From Herbinix sp. (GTDB lineage Bacteria; Bacillota; Clostridia; Lachnospirales; Lachnospiraceae): a stretch of 64,000 nt of DNA. The notes under the pieces were generated by a model, which worked only from the letters and a program-made list of their open reading frames with translations, was not told the origin of the DNA and ran no database searches. The stretch lies in contig JARBTJ010000006.1 in assembly GCA_029240245.1 (NCBI GenBank), positions 1 through 64,000 of the forward strand. The letters run 5' to 3'. The position numbers were made by a program, and so were the translations under genes. Of this stretch, positions 28,198-37,129 are shown in pieces. The number at the start of each line of letters is the position of its first letter. The stretch's first letter is position 1.

Positions 28198-29121
28198 ATG
28201 TTATCGCGTTATGATTTTATCCGTCAATCTCTCGAGACACATTTGTTTTTCGCGAGAATTATGAAGGAACATGCTTTTTTTCTGCAGCTGGGATTTACTC
28301 CAAGGGATAGCAAGTATACCGCACGTGCTGATGAATTACGGATTGAATTTGATGATATTTTAAGTGATACCATAGTTTTCTCGAACGGGATTGTTGGGAG
28401 AGATATTCTGCAGTCAGGTGAGGTAATTACACAATATACCCTGGAAGCGGAGAAATTATCGTCGTTTTACACCGGAATAAAGATCGCCACGAAATTAACA
28501 GAGGCAGCAGCAGGATTAGCAGGGGGAACGGCACCGATAAATCAGACGTTAGAGCAAAGAGTAGTGACATTAGACCGGAGGGCGGTAGCATTACTCGATG
28601 ATATCATTCAGTTTAAATGTGATATCCTGGCCGATGTTTTAGCTTGCAAAATGTTTACCGTAAATTATCCGCTGTTACTGGAACACATAATAAGAGAAGC
28701 CAAACTTTATCAAAAGCTTATCATAAGGCTGCTACGTAGAGAAGTTATTCAAATACAACGGGAAATGTTTGAGCAGGAATATTTCTGGAACAGGATAATG
28801 GCTGAGCATGCGAAGTTCATCCGTGGTTTGCTTGATCCGTCGGAGGAGGAATTAATAAAAACAGCGAATGATTTTGGTAAACAATTTGACGGTCTGACAG
28901 AGGCAGCTAAGGAAGCTATGGATATGAACATACCCAAGAGGAATCAGTTGATAGAAGATAGTTTAGAAGCCACGAAAAATATTCGGGATTTTAAGGCCCA
29001 AGGAACCGCAGGTATTCTGGAATGTAAAGTGAAATCGATTATAATACCTTTGCTTGGTGACCATACTCTTCGTGAAGCAAACCACTATCTTAGATTATTA
29101 AAAATATATCATCATATTTAA
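28198..29121 (+). CDS. DUF2935 family protein
   Basis: 307 residues; ATAGGAGGA upstream favours ATG 28198. Two homologous helical halves each contain the DUF2935-type signature FxxRIMxEHAxF (LFFARIMKEHAFFLQLGFTP near residue 18 and FWNRIMAEHAKFIRGLLDP near 195), followed by conserved basic and acidic residues and a terminal LREANHYLRLL. The paired His/Glu helices suggest a ferritin-like or other metal-binding bundle, as in Bacillus and clostridial homologues of unknown function. Its shape echoes the helical half of the preceding LysM protein. Monocistronic by context. Confidence 0.75.
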   Translation: MLSRYDFIRQSLETHLFFARIMKEHAFFLQLGFTPRDSKYTARADELRIEFDDILSDTIVFSNGIVGRDILQSGEVITQYTLEAEKLSSFYTGIKIATKLTEAAAGLAGGTAPINQTLEQRVVTLDRRAVALLDDIIQFKCDILADVLACKMFTVNYPLLLEHIIREAKLYQKLIIRLLRREVIQIQREMFEQEYFWNRIMAEHAKFIRGLLDPSEEELIKTANDFGKQFDGLTEAAKEAMDMNIPKRNQLIEDSLEATKNIRDFKAQGTAGILECKVKSIIIPLLGDHTLREANHYLRLLKIYHHI

Positions 29122-29304
29122 TATATAAAGGTCAGTAAGTCTGTGAATAAAGCTGCTACAATAAATGCAGAATTGTATTGCAACAGTTTTGTTCGCGTTT
29201 ATTTTCATGATTTTACTAATTTTTTTCAATTTTTAAGTACGAATTTTTCTTTCGTATTCTGCAAACAATATCTTTGTAATAATTAAAAGTTTGGAGGTAT
29301 ACGA

Positions 29305-29484
29305 ATGTCAATTAGAAAAATGGATAAACCCAATGAAGGAATTAGATGTATTGTTAATACCTGTGAGTACTATATGAATGGTGATCATTGTTCAGCAGAG
29401 CAAATTCATGTGGAACCTAGAAATGCAAAACAATCCGATCAAACCGATTGTGCTACCTTTGCACCGAAGGACAAAGTGTTTTAA
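29305..29484 (+). CDS. DUF1540 small cysteine-rich protein
   Basis: A 59-residue open frame with a good TTGGAGG ribosome site. The pattern IRCIVNTCEYYMNGDHCSAEQIHV ... TDCATF, four cysteines in Cx4CxnCxnC spacing, matches the DUF1540 family, small Firmicutes proteins that probably bind a metal ion. Function unknown. A terminator follows 26 bp after the stop, so it is a single-gene unit. Confidence 0.85.
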   Translation: MSIRKMDKPNEGIRCIVNTCEYYMNGDHCSAEQIHVEPRNAKQSDQTDCATFAPKDKVF

Positions 29485-29509
29485 ATTTAGAAATGATGGA
29501 TTAATTAAA

Positions 29510-29543
29510 AAATAAGGTATGTATATACATGCCTTATTTTTTT
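29510..29543 (+). terminator. terminator after DUF1540 gene
   Basis: AATAAGGTATGTATATACATGCCTTATTTTTTT: an 8-10 bp stem around TATGTATATACATG with a run of seven T. Confidence 0.88.
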
Positions 29544-29589
29544 AGACTAATTTAGTTGTACTTATTCACTAAAACTATTGTCCGGAATA

Positions 29590-29623
29590 AAAATCACACA
29601 TTTTGTGTATTACAAAATGTGTG
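29590..29623 (-). terminator. terminator of the minus-strand AI-2E-type permease gene
   Basis: CACACATTTTG/CAAAATGTGTG, an 11-bp perfect stem with a 7-base loop (29595-29623), followed on the minus strand by ATTTTTATT. It lies 44 bp beyond the stop of the permease gene. Confidence 0.85.
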
Positions 29624-29666
29624 GATAAGAGTTCAAGTATCATTATGAAATTATACAATACAGTAG

Positions 29667-30719
29667 CTACTTCTTAAATAGATGAAGAGTACCTTCGTCA
29701 TTTAATTTCTTCAAAATTGTAGCAAGGATTGGTAAGAGCAAAAGACCAAGCACTCCCATCAGCTGTGCGCCAACATACATTAAAAGAAGCGTCAATATTG
29801 GATGCAGTCCAATTTGCTGTCCGACAATCTTAGGTTCAATGGCTTGACGGACTACAGTAATTACGATATACAGCAGTAATAAGCCGACACCAACCTTTGT
29901 GTTCCCAATGATAAATGAGATAATAGACCAGGGCAATAGGACAGCACCGGTTCCCAGAATCGGCATTACATCTATAATTGCGACTAAGGCACCGAATAAA
30001 AATGGATTTGGTATCCCTAAAATCAAAAAACCAAGTGATAATTCAATAAAGGTAATAGAAATGATAGTTGCATATGCCCGAATGAATTTCCCTAAAGTTC
30101 CGATTCCGTTATCCTTAAGCTTTAGCAGCATCTCCCTGCGTTCTCCCGAAAACTGTCGTATTACAAAGCGTGAAATACGATAATAGTCTATGGTAAAGAA
30201 AAAGGAGGATACGATAGTAAAAATGAAATTAATCAGCATGGAGGGAAGCTGTCCGGCCAATCCGGCGATTGTGCCTAATACGGAAGCGGATACCGTATTA
30301 ATGGTTTCACTTAGATTATTTAAAAATCCATCCAAATAACCCTGTACTTCGGGGAAATACATAACCAGATCATCAGTAAAATCCTTTAAAGCGGGTTTAA
30401 TTGTATTATCATAGAGTGGACGCAGATTGGAAACCAAGCCCTTTAAAAAATCAAAAACTTTAAACCCGATTAAACTTAATATTAATGCGATGATACCATA
30501 AAAAATGAGTAATATCAGGATTGATACGATAGACCGTTTGATATGAGTCTTCTTTTCAATAATATCAATCAAATTACGGAAAACCAGTGCAACAACGAGA
30601 CCAATAACAAAAGGCATTAATAAGGGGAGTAAGTATTTAATGACGATATATACGATTCCCAGTATAAATGTAAAAAATATTACGTGGATGATAAAAGCCT
30701 TTTGCTTAGCTAAGTTCAT
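29667..30719 (-). CDS. AI-2E/UPF0118 family transporter
   Basis: 350 residues with about eight hydrophobic segments, arranged as N-terminal helix pair, a long amphipathic loop (about 90-150) and a C-terminal helix block; the segment FLFGALVAIIDVMPILGTGAVLLPWSIISFIIG is the family hallmark. The family includes AI-2 exporters and Na+/H+ antiporters, and YtvI sporulation proteins in Firmicutes; length and loop size fit either. It ends with its own terminator and starts 29 bp downstream of the PhoU-like gene, so it may be read through from the phosphate genes. Confidence 0.8.
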   Translation of the reverse strand: MNLAKQKAFIIHVIFFTFILGIVYIVIKYLLPLLMPFVIGLVVALVFRNLIDIIEKKTHIKRSIVSILILLIFYGIIALILSLIGFKVFDFLKGLVSNLRPLYDNTIKPALKDFTDDLVMYFPEVQGYLDGFLNNLSETINTVSASVLGTIAGLAGQLPSMLINFIFTIVSSFFFTIDYYRISRFVIRQFSGERREMLLKLKDNGIGTLGKFIRAYATIISITFIELSLGFLILGIPNPFLFGALVAIIDVMPILGTGAVLLPWSIISFIIGNTKVGVGLLLLYIVITVVRQAIEPKIVGQQIGLHPILTLLLMYVGAQLMGVLGLLLLPILATILKKLNDEGTLHLFKK

Positions 30720-30748
30720 ATGGTTCCTCTTTTCTAATAGTATATTTA

Positions 30749-31372
30749 TTAAGAATTTTTCATTACAATACTTTCAATTATATTAGCAACATCTTCACAG
30801 TTATCACAGCATTTTTCCAATCGGTGAAGTATTTCGGTCCAGCACATAAGCTCTATCGGATCCTTCGAGGAATGATACAAATTACGCATAAACGCTACAT
30901 ATAATGCGTCACCGTCTTCTTCCAGTTTATTTATCTCAATAATTTTCTCACGAAGCTTCTTGGAATTGCGGAAGCTTTTGAATTCTGTTAAGGCTTCGTC
31001 CATAGCTTTGCAGCAATCTACGATCAATGATGTAAATTTTAATATTTCAGGACGGATGGTCTGAATGTTAAACATATCTACATAAATTAAAACATCTTCC
31101 ACAGAATCGGTTACATCGTCGATTTCCTGAGTAAGCGCGGTAATATCTTCTCTCTCAATCGGAGGAAGAAATTCCTTGACCAGACGGTTCATGATATCAT
31201 GCTTCGCAATATCGGCAGAATGTTCTATCTCGTGAGCAGCTTTTACTCTTTCTGTGATAATCGTTGGATCAAATTTATTCAAGGTTTCATGTACACTGAC
31301 TGCTAAATTATAAGAGTATTTTGAAAGACTTGCAAATGCCTCAAAGTAATTATATTCGTTTTTCTTTCCCAT
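30749..31372 (-). CDS. PhoU-like DUF47 protein, Pit accessory
   Basis: 207 residues from the ATG at 31372 (MGKKNEYNYFEAF); an ATG four codons upstream lies too close to the AAAGG site. All-helical TIGR00153/DUF47 family with repeated E/DxxxD pairs (HEIEHSADIAKHDI, EIDDVTDSVEDVLIY, LEEDGDALYVAFMRNLY, HRLEKCCDNCEDVANII) that coordinate metal in PhoU-type proteins. It is encoded directly after pit, the usual arrangement, and is thought to regulate Pit-mediated phosphate uptake. Confidence 0.9.
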   Translation of the reverse strand: MGKKNEYNYFEAFASLSKYSYNLAVSVHETLNKFDPTIITERVKAAHEIEHSADIAKHDIMNRLVKEFLPPIEREDITALTQEIDDVTDSVEDVLIYVDMFNIQTIRPEILKFTSLIVDCCKAMDEALTEFKSFRNSKKLREKIIEINKLEEDGDALYVAFMRNLYHSSKDPIELMCWTEILHRLEKCCDNCEDVANIIESIVMKNS

Positions 31373-31409
31373 TACAATAATCATCCTTTCTAATATAGAA
31401 ATATTTTAA

Positions 31410-31484
31410 CCAATTGCGATACAATATAGTTTTGATTATATCTGATGTGTTCATATGATCTAGCATACGAGTTTCGCAATTGAC
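31410..31484 (-). repeat. short (75-bp) derivative of the MITE-like element, copy 4
   Basis: Ends CCAATTGCGATACAATATAG and GAGTTTCGCAATTGAC match the two terminal repeats of the family in inverted orientation, but the ~75-bp core is missing, leaving an internally deleted element. Near-identical GAAATATTTT / GAATATTTT flank it. It lies between pit and the PhoU-like gene, 3 bp from the pit stop codon. Confidence 0.75.
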
Positions 31485-31487
31485 TAA

Positions 31488-32537
31488 TTAGAATATTTTC
31501 ATAAATATATACGACATAATAAAACCGAGTAGCCCACATCCGGGGAATGTCAAAATCCAGGCGGCAGTCATTTCCTTTACGACACCCCAGTTAACATTGG
31601 ATAATCTTTTAGATGCCCCAACGCCCATGATTGCTGTCGTTTTGGTGTGTGTTGTACTAACAGGAATACCTGCAAAGGAAGCCAGGAGTAAACATATAGT
31701 AGCAGCAAAATCTGCCGAAAAACCCTGAAAGGTATCCATTTTTACCATACCCATACCGACTGTTTTAATGATGCGATAGCCTCCGATGGAGGTACCCAGT
31801 GCCATAACAACAGAACATAAAATCATTAGCCAGATCGGAACTTCAAAGCTTGTTATATTTCCCTGTCCCTTAGCAAGAAAGACACCCAGTAAGAATACGC
31901 CCATGAATTTTTGTCCGTCCTGTGCACCGTGCATAAATGCCATGGTTGCACCTCCGGTAACCTGAGCAGTTCGAAAGAAGCGGGTGGTTTTACGCCTGTC
32001 CATAGGCTTACAGATAAATCCGGTTAATCTTGTAATAAAGAAACCAAGTCCAAAGCCTAAAATCGATGATAGAAATAATCCGTAAATAACTTTAATCCAT
32101 TCGTTTCCGTTGATACCCTGCCCACCCTGTAAAGCGATGGCTGCACCGGTGATACCTGCAATTAAAGCATGGGATTCACTGGTAGGAATGCCGAATACCC
32201 AGGCTGCGGTTGCCCATACAACGATGGCAAATAAGGCAGCACATAATGCTATCAAAGCATTTTTTGAATTATCACCGAAATCAACCATTTTATAAATGGT
32301 TTGTGCTACCGCATTGTTGACCAGTGTCATAACGAAGACGCCGAGAAAATTAAATACAGCCGCCATAATAATCGCACTTTTTGGACCGATGGACCTCGTA
32401 GAAACACAGGTTGCGATTGCGTTTGGTGCGTCGGTCCAACCATTCACGAGAATCACTCCAAGTACAAGAAGAACTGTTATAAATAATGCAGGATTTGATA
32501 TCAGCTGACTTATAAAATCAGCTAAAGAAATGCTCAT
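31488..32537 (-). CDS. pit: Pit-type inorganic phosphate transporter
   Basis: 349 residues from ATG 32537 with AGGAGGCGC upstream. About ten membrane helices in two inverted halves. PiT signatures are visible: NGWTDAPNAIATCVSTRSI near the N-terminus, GIPTSESHALIAGITGAAIA near the middle, and GIPVSTTHTKTTAIMGVGASKR near the C-terminus. It imports phosphate (as metal phosphate) with H+ or Na+. The DUF47 gene follows after the 75-bp element, forming the usual pit-phoU-like pair. Confidence 0.94.
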   Translation of the reverse strand: MSISLADFISQLISNPALFITVLLVLGVILVNGWTDAPNAIATCVSTRSIGPKSAIIMAAVFNFLGVFVMTLVNNAVAQTIYKMVDFGDNSKNALIALCAALFAIVVWATAAWVFGIPTSESHALIAGITGAAIALQGGQGINGNEWIKVIYGLFLSSILGFGLGFFITRLTGFICKPMDRRKTTRFFRTAQVTGGATMAFMHGAQDGQKFMGVFLLGVFLAKGQGNITSFEVPIWLMILCSVVMALGTSIGGYRIIKTVGMGMVKMDTFQGFSADFAATICLLLASFAGIPVSTTHTKTTAIMGVGASKRLSNVNWGVVKEMTAAWILTFPGCGLLGFIMSYIFMKIF

Positions 32538-33147
32538 ATTTGCGCCTCCTAAACAAAAATTGTCAATCATGTAAAAATTATTTAAAACTGCATATCATAA
32601 AAATCTTAACATGAATTATTAACATAAGCAAATATATATTAGGTAAATAATATACAAAGTTTAGGCAGGCCTAACCATTTACTTATAAAAAATTAACAAA
32701 GCATATCGAGTTAACTGGATATATACATAGAATTTACATAGATTTAACATTACTATAATTACCAATATAAGGAATCATTATTATCATCCTGTGGGTAAGC
32801 ATTTTCTTCTTATTATATAAGTGTTTTTGATGTAATCATTGATTCGTATATATACAAGGATGCTGATGGCAAATAGGTATAAATATGCATTTTAAAGGCA
32901 AAACAGTATATTTATAAGCATACTTTGGAAATAAATCCATAATTATTTTTATTTTGACATTGATTTTTATAAGGAAATACTTTATTATATACTGTACCAC
33001 GTTAAAGTGAAAAGATAAATCCGATATGTATAAAAAAATCTATCGGACATTTTTTATATTTATAGGCTATGGACAGGGTATTGTAAAGATTTATATTTTC
33101 TTTTGATATTCCGTTTAAATATAATAGAAAGAAAAGGTGGTTAAAGG
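32538..33147. promoter_or_regulatory. 610-bp divergent regulatory region between pit and ilvD
   Basis: AT-rich. It holds several TTAACA/TTTACA hexamers (32606, 32619, 32693, 32733, 32744); the last pair, TTTACA-N5-TTAACA, has the spacing of Gram-positive PHO boxes, which would suit pit. A palindrome GTTTAGGC-AG-GCCTAACC (32659-32676) may be another operator. For ilvD, TTGACA (32954-32959) with TACTTT 18 bp downstream is a plausible promoter. PhoP binding is inference. Confidence 0.45.
33019..33058 (+). promoter_or_regulatory. terminator-like hairpin in the ilvD leader
   Basis: TCCGATA (33020-33026) pairs with TATCGGA (33041-33047), followed by CATTTTTTATATTT. It lies between the predicted promoter and the ilvD start at 33148, so it could act as an attenuator. 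No T-box sequence or leader peptide is evident. Confidence 0.5.
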
Positions 33148-34815
33148 ATGAGAAGTGACGCAGTAAAAGTTGGTATAGGGCGTGCACCCCACAGATCTCT
33201 GTTCAATGCTTTGGGGATGACAAAAGAAGAGCTACAGAAACCACTCATTGGTATCGTAAGCTCCTATAACGAAATTGTTCCGGGACATATGAACCTGGAT
33301 AAAATCGTAGATGCCGTCCGTTTGGGAGTTGCAATGGCAGGCGGTACCCCGATTGTATTTCCAGCTATTGCCGTCTGTGATGGTATTGCCATGGGACATC
33401 AGGGCATGAACTATTCACTGGTTACCAGAGATCTGATTGCAGATTCTACGGAAGCTATGGCTATGGCTCATCAGTTTGACGCACTTGTTATGGTTCCGAA
33501 TTGTGATAAAAATGTACCGGGATTACTTATGGCGGCAGCTAGAGTCAATATTCCCACCATATTTGTCAGCGGTGGTCCGATGCTTGCAGGACATGTACAT
33601 GGACAGAAAACCAGCCTATCCTCCTTGTTTGAAGCAGTTGGTGCCTTTAGTGCCGGAACGATGACTGCGGAAGAAGTGGAGGAATATGAGAACAAGGCCT
33701 GTGCCTCCTGTGGTTCCTGTTCCGGTATGTACACAGCAAATTCCATGAACTGTCTGACCGAAGCGATCGGTATGGGACTGAAGGGGAACGGAACTGTTCC
33801 GGCAGTATATTCCGAACGTATCAGAATAGCGAAGCATGCCGGTATGAAAATTATGGAGTTATTGGAGAAGAATATCAGACCAAGGGATATATTAACGAAG
33901 GAAGCCTTCATGAACGCACTTACGGTGGATATGGCTCTGGGATGCTCTACGAATACGATGTTGCATCTACCGGCCATTGCTCACGAGGTTGGATTTGATC
34001 TAAATATAGATATTGCTAACGAAGTCAGTGCAAAGATACCGAATTTATGCCATCTGGCTCCTGCAGGTCATACATATATCGAGGACTTGAATGAGGCAGG
34101 CGGAGTTTATGCAGTAATGAATGAATTAAATAAGAAGGGACTCTTAAATACAGACCTAATCACGGTAACCGGTAAGACCGTCGGAGAGAATATTAAGGGC
34201 TGCGTTAACTTAAATCCTGAGGTCATCAGACCGATTGAAAATCCCTTCAGTGTGTCCGGTGGTATTGCTATATTAAAGGGTAACTTAGCGCCAGATTCCG
34301 GCGTAGTAAAACGTTCCGCGGTTGCACCTGAAATGTTAAAGCATGAGGGACCTGCAAGAGTGTTTGACTGTGAGGAGGATGCTGTTCAAGCAATCCATAA
34401 CGGAAAAATTGTAGCCGGAGATGTTGTAGTTATCCGTTATGAAGGACCGAAGGGCGGTCCCGGCATGAGAGAAATGCTGAATCCCACCAGTGCGATTATG
34501 GGTATGGGACTCGGTTCCTCCGTTGCACTGATTACAGACGGACGTTTTTCAGGGGCTTCCAGAGGTGCCTGCATCGGCCATGTATCACCGGAAGCAGCGG
34601 TTGGCGGAAATATTGCGCTAGTGGAGGAAGGCGATATCATACAAATTGATATCAATGCGAATACCATAAACTTTGTTGTATCTGAAGAAGAGCTTGCTGC
34701 AAGAAAAGCAAAATGGCAGCCACGTGAGCCGAAAATAACCACAGGTTATCTATCCCGCTACGTTGCCATGGTAACAAGTGGTAACAGAGGGGCAATTCTT
34801 GAGGTACCGAAATAA
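33148..34815 (+). CDS. ilvD: dihydroxy-acid dehydratase
   Basis: 555 residues. IlvD dehydrates 2,3-dihydroxy acids to the 2-keto acids of valine, isoleucine and leucine synthesis, using an Fe-S cluster and Mg2+. Visible: N-terminal [17 protein letters not shown], cluster cysteines in [10 protein letters not shown] and [41 protein letters not shown], and the C-terminal [28 protein letters not shown] with catalytic Ser. The ATG has AAAGGTGG upstream. ilvB follows 40 bp later, an operon for branched-chain amino acids. Confidence 0.97.
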   Translation: MRSDAVKVGIGRAPHRSLFNALGMTKEELQKPLIGIVSSYNEIVPGHMNLDKIVDAVRLGVAMAGGTPIVFPAIAVCDGIAMGHQGMNYSLVTRDLIADSTEAMAMAHQFDALVMVPNCDKNVPGLLMAAARVNIPTIFVSGGPMLAGHVHGQKTSLSSLFEAVGAFSAGTMTAEEVEEYENKACASCGSCSGMYTANSMNCLTEAIGMGLKGNGTVPAVYSERIRIAKHAGMKIMELLEKNIRPRDILTKEAFMNALTVDMALGCSTNTMLHLPAIAHEVGFDLNIDIANEVSAKIPNLCHLAPAGHTYIEDLNEAGGVYAVMNELNKKGLLNTDLITVTGKTVGENIKGCVNLNPEVIRPIENPFSVSGGIAILKGNLAPDSGVVKRSAVAPEMLKHEGPARVFDCEEDAVQAIHNGKIVAGDVVVIRYEGPKGGPGMREMLNPTSAIMGMGLGSSVALITDGRFSGASRGACIGHVSPEAAVGGNIALVEEGDIIQIDINANTINFVVSEEELAARKAKWQPREPKITTGYLSRYVAMVTSGNRGAILEVPK

Positions 34816-34855
34816 ATAACTACAGATTAACATAAAGCCAACGGAGGTGTATAGA

Positions 34856-36532
34856 ATGGAATTAACTGGTTCCCAGATTGTTATTGAGTGTTTAAAGGAA
34901 CAAGGAGTAGATACCGTATTTGGTTATCCCGGCGGTACTATTTTAAATATTTATGATGAGTTATATAGGCACAGTAATGAAATCAGACATATCCTGACTT
35001 CGCACGAGCAGGGTGCCTCCCATGCAGCCGACGGTTACGCAAGGGCGACCGGTAAAGTGGGTGTCTGTTTTGCAACATCAGGTCCCGGTTCCACCAACCT
35101 GGTTACCGGTATAGCAACTGCTTACATGGACAGTGTCCCGATGGTAGCAATAACCGCAAATGTTGCCGTTAATTTACTGGGAAGAGATTCCTTCCAGGAA
35201 ATTGATATTGCGGGCGTAACCATGCCGATTACAAAACACAATTACATTGTTAAGGACATTACAAAACTAGCGGATACCATCCGAAAAGCGTTCCGTATTG
35301 CTAAGTCCGGAAGACCTGGTCCTGTACTTATTGATATCACGAAGGATGTAACGGCTGCAAAAACACATTATACCAAGTTTACTCCTGAGGTGTTACAACG
35401 TGTAACGGAGGATATCACCGAGGATGATTTACAGAGTGCGTTAGAATTAATCAAAAAATCTAAGAAGCCTTTTATTTTTATCGGAGGTGGATGCGTAATT
35501 TCAGAAGCACATGATGAATTGAAGGAATTCGTTGATAAGGTAGATGCTCCGGTAGCAGATACCTTGATGGGAAAAGGAGCATTTGATGGAACAGATCCAC
35601 GCTATACGGGAATGCTCGGTATGCACGGAACAAAGACTTCAAATCTCGGAGTAACCGAATGTGACCTTCTGATCACCATTGGTGCCAGATTCTCAGACCG
35701 TGTTACCGGTAATGCAAAGAAATTTGCGAGAAATGCTCATATGCTTCATATTGATATTGATCCTGCAGAGATTAACAAAAATGTAAAAGCTCATAAGAGC
35801 ATTATCGGAGATATCAAAGAGGTACTTCAAAGATTAAACAGTAGCTTGGGACAGCTAAACCACAAAGACTGGTTAGCCCATATCATGGAACTGAAGGAAC
35901 AATATCCTTTGAAATACCGTAAGGATATGCTGACAGGACCTTACATTTTGGAAAAACTATATGAGATTACTGGTGGTGATGCAATCATTACAACAGAGGT
36001 TGGACAGCATCAGATGTGGTCGGCTCAATTCTTTAAATATAAGTACCCCAGAACCTTTATAACCTCCGGTGGTTTAGGAACCATGGGATATGGACTTGGT
36101 GCCTGCATTGGTGCAAAGGTTGGCATGCCGGAGAAAACGGTTATAAATATTGCCGGTGATGGATGCTTTCGTATGAATATGAATGAAATAGCCACTGCAA
36201 CCCGATATAATATACCAATCATAGAAATTATTTTCAATAACCATGTACTTGGTATGGTACGCCAATGGCAGACATTGTTTTATGAGCAGAGATATTCTCA
36301 TACCAACCTAAATGATAAGGTGGATTTTGTGAAACTCGCGGAAGCAATGGGAGCGAAGGCTTACCGGATTACCAAAATGGATGAGGTAGAAAGCGTATTA
36401 AGGGAAGCAATTGCTTTAAACGAGCCTGTTTTAATTGATTGCACGATCGATAGCGATGAAAAGGTATGGCCAATGGTTGCTCCTGGTGCTGCTATCGAGG
36501 ACGTATTCTCGGAAGAAGACTTAAAAAAGTAA
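34856..36532 (+). CDS. ilvB: acetolactate synthase large subunit
   Basis: 558 residues from ATG 34856, GGAGGTG upstream. A thiamine-diphosphate enzyme condensing pyruvate with pyruvate or 2-ketobutyrate. Motifs: catalytic Glu in TSHEQGASHAADGYARATG, FAD/activation region, and the TPP-binding segment GDGCFRMNMNEIATATRYNIPIIEIIFNN. The biosynthetic rather than catabolic form is supported by its place behind ilvD. No ilvN regulatory subunit or ilvC is adjacent; they must be elsewhere or missing. Confidence 0.95.
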   Translation: MELTGSQIVIECLKEQGVDTVFGYPGGTILNIYDELYRHSNEIRHILTSHEQGASHAADGYARATGKVGVCFATSGPGSTNLVTGIATAYMDSVPMVAITANVAVNLLGRDSFQEIDIAGVTMPITKHNYIVKDITKLADTIRKAFRIAKSGRPGPVLIDITKDVTAAKTHYTKFTPEVLQRVTEDITEDDLQSALELIKKSKKPFIFIGGGCVISEAHDELKEFVDKVDAPVADTLMGKGAFDGTDPRYTGMLGMHGTKTSNLGVTECDLLITIGARFSDRVTGNAKKFARNAHMLHIDIDPAEINKNVKAHKSIIGDIKEVLQRLNSSLGQLNHKDWLAHIMELKEQYPLKYRKDMLTGPYILEKLYEITGGDAIITTEVGQHQMWSAQFFKYKYPRTFITSGGLGTMGYGLGACIGAKVGMPEKTVINIAGDGCFRMNMNEIATATRYNIPIIEIIFNNHVLGMVRQWQTLFYEQRYSHTNLNDKVDFVKLAEAMGAKAYRITKMDEVESVLREAIALNEPVLIDCTIDSDEKVWPMVAPGAAIEDVFSEEDLKK

Positions 36533-36577
36533 AAATCACTGAATTAAGCTGATGTCAAAAGACTTGATAGATGATCA

Positions 36578-36613
36578 CATAATATCCCGCTTCGTAAGAA
36601 GCGGGATATTATG
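36578..36613 (+). terminator. hairpin after ilvB
   Basis: Perfect 15-bp stem CATAATATCCCGCTT / AAGCGGGATATTATG with a 6-base loop, 45 bp after the ilvB stop. A T-run is lacking, so termination efficiency is uncertain. Confidence 0.65.
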
Positions 36614-36706
36614 AAAATTCCTTATATAATAGGAAACAATGGGTTACAAGGTCGGATTTACACCGGAAAAAGAGGTGATCCATTCATCGGAATTCCTACA
36701 AAAATA

Positions 36707-36735
36707 TTGACAAAAAAATAACATAGTCATATAAT
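36707..36735 (+). promoter_or_regulatory. consensus promoter of serC
   Basis: TTGACA (36707-36712), 17-bp spacer, TATAAT (36730-36735): a perfect sigma-A consensus. It points at serC, giving a leader of nearly 390 bases that contains two unrelated repeats, the palindrome at 36806 and the MITE-like copy at 36948. Confidence 0.8.
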
Positions 36736-36805
36736 AAAAACATACTTTACTTCGTTAAAACGCTAATCTAGGAAAGAATGATATTTTGTACATAGTATAA
36801 ATATT

Positions 36806-36935
36806 TATGATAAACGTGTCAAAAGGTGCTACGCACTTTTTCGGCTACAATATATTGATATGCAAGTAAGCTTGCTTGCATATCAATATATTGTAACCCG
36901 AAAGCACCGACGGTGCTTTTGACACTTTTATCATA
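36806..36935. repeat. 130-bp long palindrome, repeat family 2, copy A
   Basis: Outer arms TATGATAAACGTGTCAAAA / TTTTGACACTTTTATCATA, sub-hairpins GTGCTACGCAC-like and GCACCGACGGTGC, and perfect 19-bp inner arms CAATATATTGATATGCAAG (36848-36866) / its complement (36875-36893) around an 8-base loop. A diverged relative lies at 45046. It encodes nothing and would form a very stable RNA hairpin in the serC leader. Confidence 0.88.
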
Positions 36936-36947
36936 TATATCAAATTA

Positions 36948-37095
36948 GTCAATTGCGAATCTCATAATCTAAATTAATTGCTCACACATCGTATACTACT
37001 CCGGAGCGGAAGCAAAGCCCGCAGGTAACGCTTAAGTGAAGGAATAGTATGTGTTGTGTGTACAACAGCAAAAATTATATTGTTTCGCAATTGCC
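36948..37095 (+). repeat. MITE-like element, copy 5, in the serC leader
   Basis: 148 bp, left end GTCAATTGCGAATC, right end GTTTCGCAATTGCC; core ACTACTCCGGAGCGGAAGC ... GGAATAGTATGTGTTGTGTG. Flanked by TATATATCAAAT (36934-36945) and TATAGATCAAAT (37099-37110), 11 of 12 identical. It sits between the palindrome and the serC ribosome site. Confidence 0.88.
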
Positions 37096-37129
37096 TTATA
37101 TAGATCAAATAATTAAGGAGGATATGAAA

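Noticed and set aside
32538-33147. T-box leader before ilvD
   Set aside because: The conserved T-box antiterminator sequence is not present.
37049-37129. N-terminal extension of SerC
   Set aside because: The extra codons come from the MITE-like right end; the conserved start and AAGGAGG spacing support GTG 37130.
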